Assembly (NCBI GenBank): GCA_937132145.1
Contig: CAKZNY010000391.1
Coordinates: 1-15,555 of the forward strand
Direction: 5' to 3'
Source: an uncultured Paracoccaceae bacterium
GTDB taxonomy: Bacteria; Pseudomonadota; Alphaproteobacteria; Rhodobacterales; Rhodobacteraceae
Length of the DNA stretch: 15,555 nt
Shown here: positions 13,622 through 15,555 of the stretch, one piece after another
How the letters are laid out: every line of letters starts with the position of its first letter
Position numbering within the stretch: the stretch's first letter is position 1
The notes under the pieces: model-generated
The model's database searches: none
What the model was told of the DNA's origin: nothing
What the model saw: only the letters and a program-made list of their open reading frames with translations
Translations under genes and position numbers: made by a program

Positions 13622-14746
13622 CTATCCGTTTTGCGCATCGGCACGGGATTTACCCGCCACGTCTTGCGCCAGCGTTGCCGCCATAAATCTGTCGAGGTCG
13701 CCGTCCAGCACCCCTTGTGTGTCCGAGGTTTCCTCGTTCGTGCGAAGGTCTTTAACCATTTGGTAAGGGTGTAGGACATATGATCTGATCTGGTTGCCCC
13801 AACCCGCGTCGCCCTTGTTGTCATGCGCGTCCTGAATGGATTCGGTGCGTTTGCGCATTTCGACCTCGTAAAGCCGCGATTTCAACGCCGCCATACAATT
13901 CGCCCTGTTCTGGTGCTGCGATTTCACGGAACTGGTCACCACAATCCCCGACGGGATATGCGTGATCCGCACCGCAGAATCGGTGGTGTTAACGTGCTGA
14001 CCACCTGCGCCTGATGATCGATACGTGTCCACGCGGATGTCCGAGGGGTTAATCTCGATCTCGATATTGTCGTCGATCACCGGATAAACCCAAACCGAGC
14101 TGAACGAGGTGTGCCGTTTCGCAGCACTATCAAACGGCGAAATTCGCACCAGACGATGCACGCCGCTTTCGCTTTTCAGCCAGCCGTAAGCGTTATGGCC
14201 TTTGATCTGGTATGTCACCGATTTAATGCCAGCCTCTTCGCCGGAATTATAAGACACGGTTTCGACGCTATAGCCTTTCTTTTCGGCCCAGCGAACATAC
14301 ATGCGCGCCAGCATAGACGCCCAGTCGCAGCTTTCCGTGCCACCTGCACCGGCGTTGACCTCCAAAAATGTGTCGTTGGCGTCGACCTCGCCGTTCAGCA
14401 ATGCCTCGAGTTCCAGCTTGGCGGCAAGGATGGCAAGCTTGGCGATGGTGTCCTGTGCGTCCTCGATAACCTCTTGGTCACCTTCCATTTCGCCCAGCTC
14501 GATCATATCGACGTTGTCTTGCATATCGCCCGCCAGACCTTTGTAGTTGTCCATCGCATCGACAAGGTTCTGGCGTTCGCGCATCAGCTTTTGGGCGCGC
14601 TCGGGGTTGTCCCACAGGGTTGGGTCCTCGGACATCGCGTCGAACTCTTCCATGCGATGCTTGACGGTGTCCCAGCCCATGCGTTGGCGCAACAGGCCCA
14701 GTGAATGTTCGATTCGGGCAACCTGTTTTTCTGTTTCTGCACGCAT
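13622..14746 (-). CDS. prfB: Peptide chain release factor 2
   Basis: RF2 recognises UGA and UAA stop codons and triggers peptide release. The 374-residue protein shows a helical N-terminal domain, NAGAGGTESCDWA (131-143), the stop-codon-reading SPF tripeptide (203-205) in RISPFDSAAKRHTSF, and the catalytic GGQ (248-250) in SSGAGGQHVN. SPF (rather than PxT) separates it from RF1. The whole protein lies in one frame with no internal UGA near codon 25, so this prfB lacks the programmed +1 frameshift found in E. coli. The ATG at 14746 follows GGAG at 7 bases. A weak promoter-like pair (TTTACC 14808-14803, TAGATA 14785-14780, 17-base spacer) lies upstream on the minus strand. Confidence 0.97.
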   Translation of the reverse strand: MRAETEKQVARIEHSLGLLRQRMGWDTVKHRMEEFDAMSEDPTLWDNPERAQKLMRERQNLVDAMDNYKGLAGDMQDNVDMIELGEMEGDQEVIEDAQDTIAKLAILAAKLELEALLNGEVDANDTFLEVNAGAGGTESCDWASMLARMYVRWAEKKGYSVETVSYNSGEEAGIKSVTYQIKGHNAYGWLKSESGVHRLVRISPFDSAAKRHTSFSSVWVYPVIDDNIEIEINPSDIRVDTYRSSGAGGQHVNTTDSAVRITHIPSGIVVTSSVKSQHQNRANCMAALKSRLYEVEMRKRTESIQDAHDNKGDAGWGNQIRSYVLHPYQMVKDLRTNEETSDTQGVLDGDLDRFMAATLAQDVAGKSRADAQNG

Positions 14747-14814
14747 TGATAGGCTCCGAAAGGGTGTTTGGGTTGCCCGTATCTAACCAACCCAGCCAAA
14801 AGGGTAAAGAGGGG

Positions 14815-15555
14815 TCAGTAAAGCCCGCCGCTGGAAAGGCCGCCGAAGGTTGGTTTGAGGGGGATGATCACCTCTTCGCCGCCAATGATGACGGTTTGAA
14901 AGGTTTCGCCCTCGCCGCGGTTGAAGAACAACAGGTCGCGGCCCATCACGAAGCCCCCGTCGATGAACTCGCCGTAAGAACCGTAACTTGGTTCGTCGCC
15001 CTTGCGGAACAGCTCGCTGACAACGTAGTCGCCTTCCTCGTCGTCGTTCAGGCGCACGCCGGTATAGCGGTCAATCTTGATAAATACCGAACCCGGCGGC
15101 ACCTCATGTTCCACAGTCGGGAACATTTCCAACGCAACTTTCATGAATTCCGAGAACACAGGCCCGCAGAGCGACCCACCATAAGCCCCCCGTCCCATAG
15201 GTTTGGGGATGTCGAAACCGATATAACAACCGGCGACGATTTTGGGTGTGAACCCGATGAACCACGCATCTTTCGCCTGATTGGTCGTACCGGTTTTGCC
15301 CGCAATCGGCACGTTAAGAACCGAGCCGACCGTGCGCGACGCCGTACCGTTACGCACAACGCCCTGCATCATCGAGGTCAGCTGGTAGGCCGTGATCGGG
15401 TCCATAATCCGAACCGAGTTATCCTTGACCCAAGGTTCCCGATCCATCGCCATGTCCACCCCCTGACAATCATCACAAACGCGCTGGTCGTGCCGGAAAA
15501 TGGTATTGCCATAGCGATCCTGAACGCGGTCCACCAGCGTCGGCTCCACCTGTTT
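14815..15555 (-). CDS. mrcA: Class A penicillin-binding protein 1A, C-terminal part (5' end outside window)
   Basis: The last ~246 codons of a PBP1A-type bifunctional peptidoglycan synthase, an inner-membrane enzyme with periplasmic glycosyltransferase and transpeptidase domains. The frame is open to the window edge, so the GTG at 15549 is internal (the preceding residues are Lys-Gln). Visible are the linker VEPTLVDRVQDRYG, the region TAYQLTSMMQGVVRNGTA leading into the transpeptidase, and the KTG box in AGKTGTTN (bases 15289-15297), followed by AWFIGFTP and the GGSLCGPVF segment. The SxxK and SxN motifs are outside. The C-terminus ends in a Gly/Ser-rich GGLSSGGLY. It may head an operon with prfB and rnd, which follow in the same direction, though a 68-base gap with its own promoter-like pair separates it from prfB. 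Confidence 0.93.
   Translation of the reverse strand, partial: KQVEPTLVDRVQDRYGNTIFRHDQRVCDDCQGVDMAMDREPWVKDNSVRIMDPITAYQLTSMMQGVVRNGTASRTVGSVLNVPIAGKTGTTNQAKDAWFIGFTPKIVAGCYIGFDIPKPMGRGAYGGSLCGPVFSEFMKVALEMFPTVEHEVPPGSVFIKIDRYTGVRLNDDEEGDYVVSELFRKGDEPSYGSYGEFIDGGFVMGRDLLFFNRGEGETFQTVIIGGEEVIIPLKPTFGGLSSGGLY

Noticed and set aside
14111..14704. 197-codon open frame on the plus strand opposite prfB
   Set aside because: It is antisense to a certain prfB with intact motifs; the protein looks like low-information shadow coding.
13622..14746. Programmed +1 frameshift in prfB
   Set aside because: The full 374-residue RF2 reads in a single frame from a good start; no early in-frame UGA is present.

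Overview
The window reads as chromosomal core DNA of an alphaproteobacterium, most likely a member of the Rhodobacterales (Roseobacter-type). The basis is the gene families and their neighbourhood: a zeta-type (DUF1476) ATP synthase inhibitor between purB and purC-purS-purQ, a DctB-like kinase paired with a regulator, a free-standing corrinoid protein beside a homocysteine S-methyltransferase and a DUF1638 protein, and a prfB without a frameshift site. This placement rests on recognising protein families by eye; no search was run. I see no tRNA, rRNA, CRISPR array, insertion sequence or phage gene, and no intergenic gap over 300 bases.

Layout, left to right. Bases 1-387 are the 3' end of miaA (+). 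An AraC-family regulator (531-1409, +) and purB (1503-2807, +) follow. Two short minus-strand genes come next: a 61-residue two-helix membrane protein (2840-3025) and the ATP synthase inhibitor zeta subunit (3150-3464). Transcribed away from them is the purine operon purC-purS-purQ (3632-5315, +). Convergent with purQ is msrP (5317-6285, -), and divergent from msrP is a two-component pair of the DctB/DctD type (6386-9462, +). From 9459 to the right end everything lies on the minus strand: DUF1638 protein, corrinoid protein, homocysteine S-methyltransferase, SufE, RNase D, release factor 2, and the 3' end of a class A penicillin-binding protein (PBP1A).

How the genes work together. PurB, PurC, PurS and PurQ belong to de novo purine synthesis; the PurL partner of PurS/PurQ is not in the window. 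MsrP is a periplasmic molybdenum enzyme that repairs oxidised methionine; its usual membrane partner MsrQ is absent here. The corrinoid protein and homocysteine methyltransferase look like two pieces of a split cobalamin-dependent methionine synthase, with DUF1638 as a third, functionally unknown member.

The points most worth a second look are: the DctD-like regulator, whose AAA+ domain has lost the sigma-54 contact loop and has an altered Walker B; the corrinoid/methyltransferase/DUF1638 cluster; an FNR-type site spaced exactly as a class II activator site ahead of the 61-residue membrane protein; and a nested set of inverted repeats over the predicted purC promoter.
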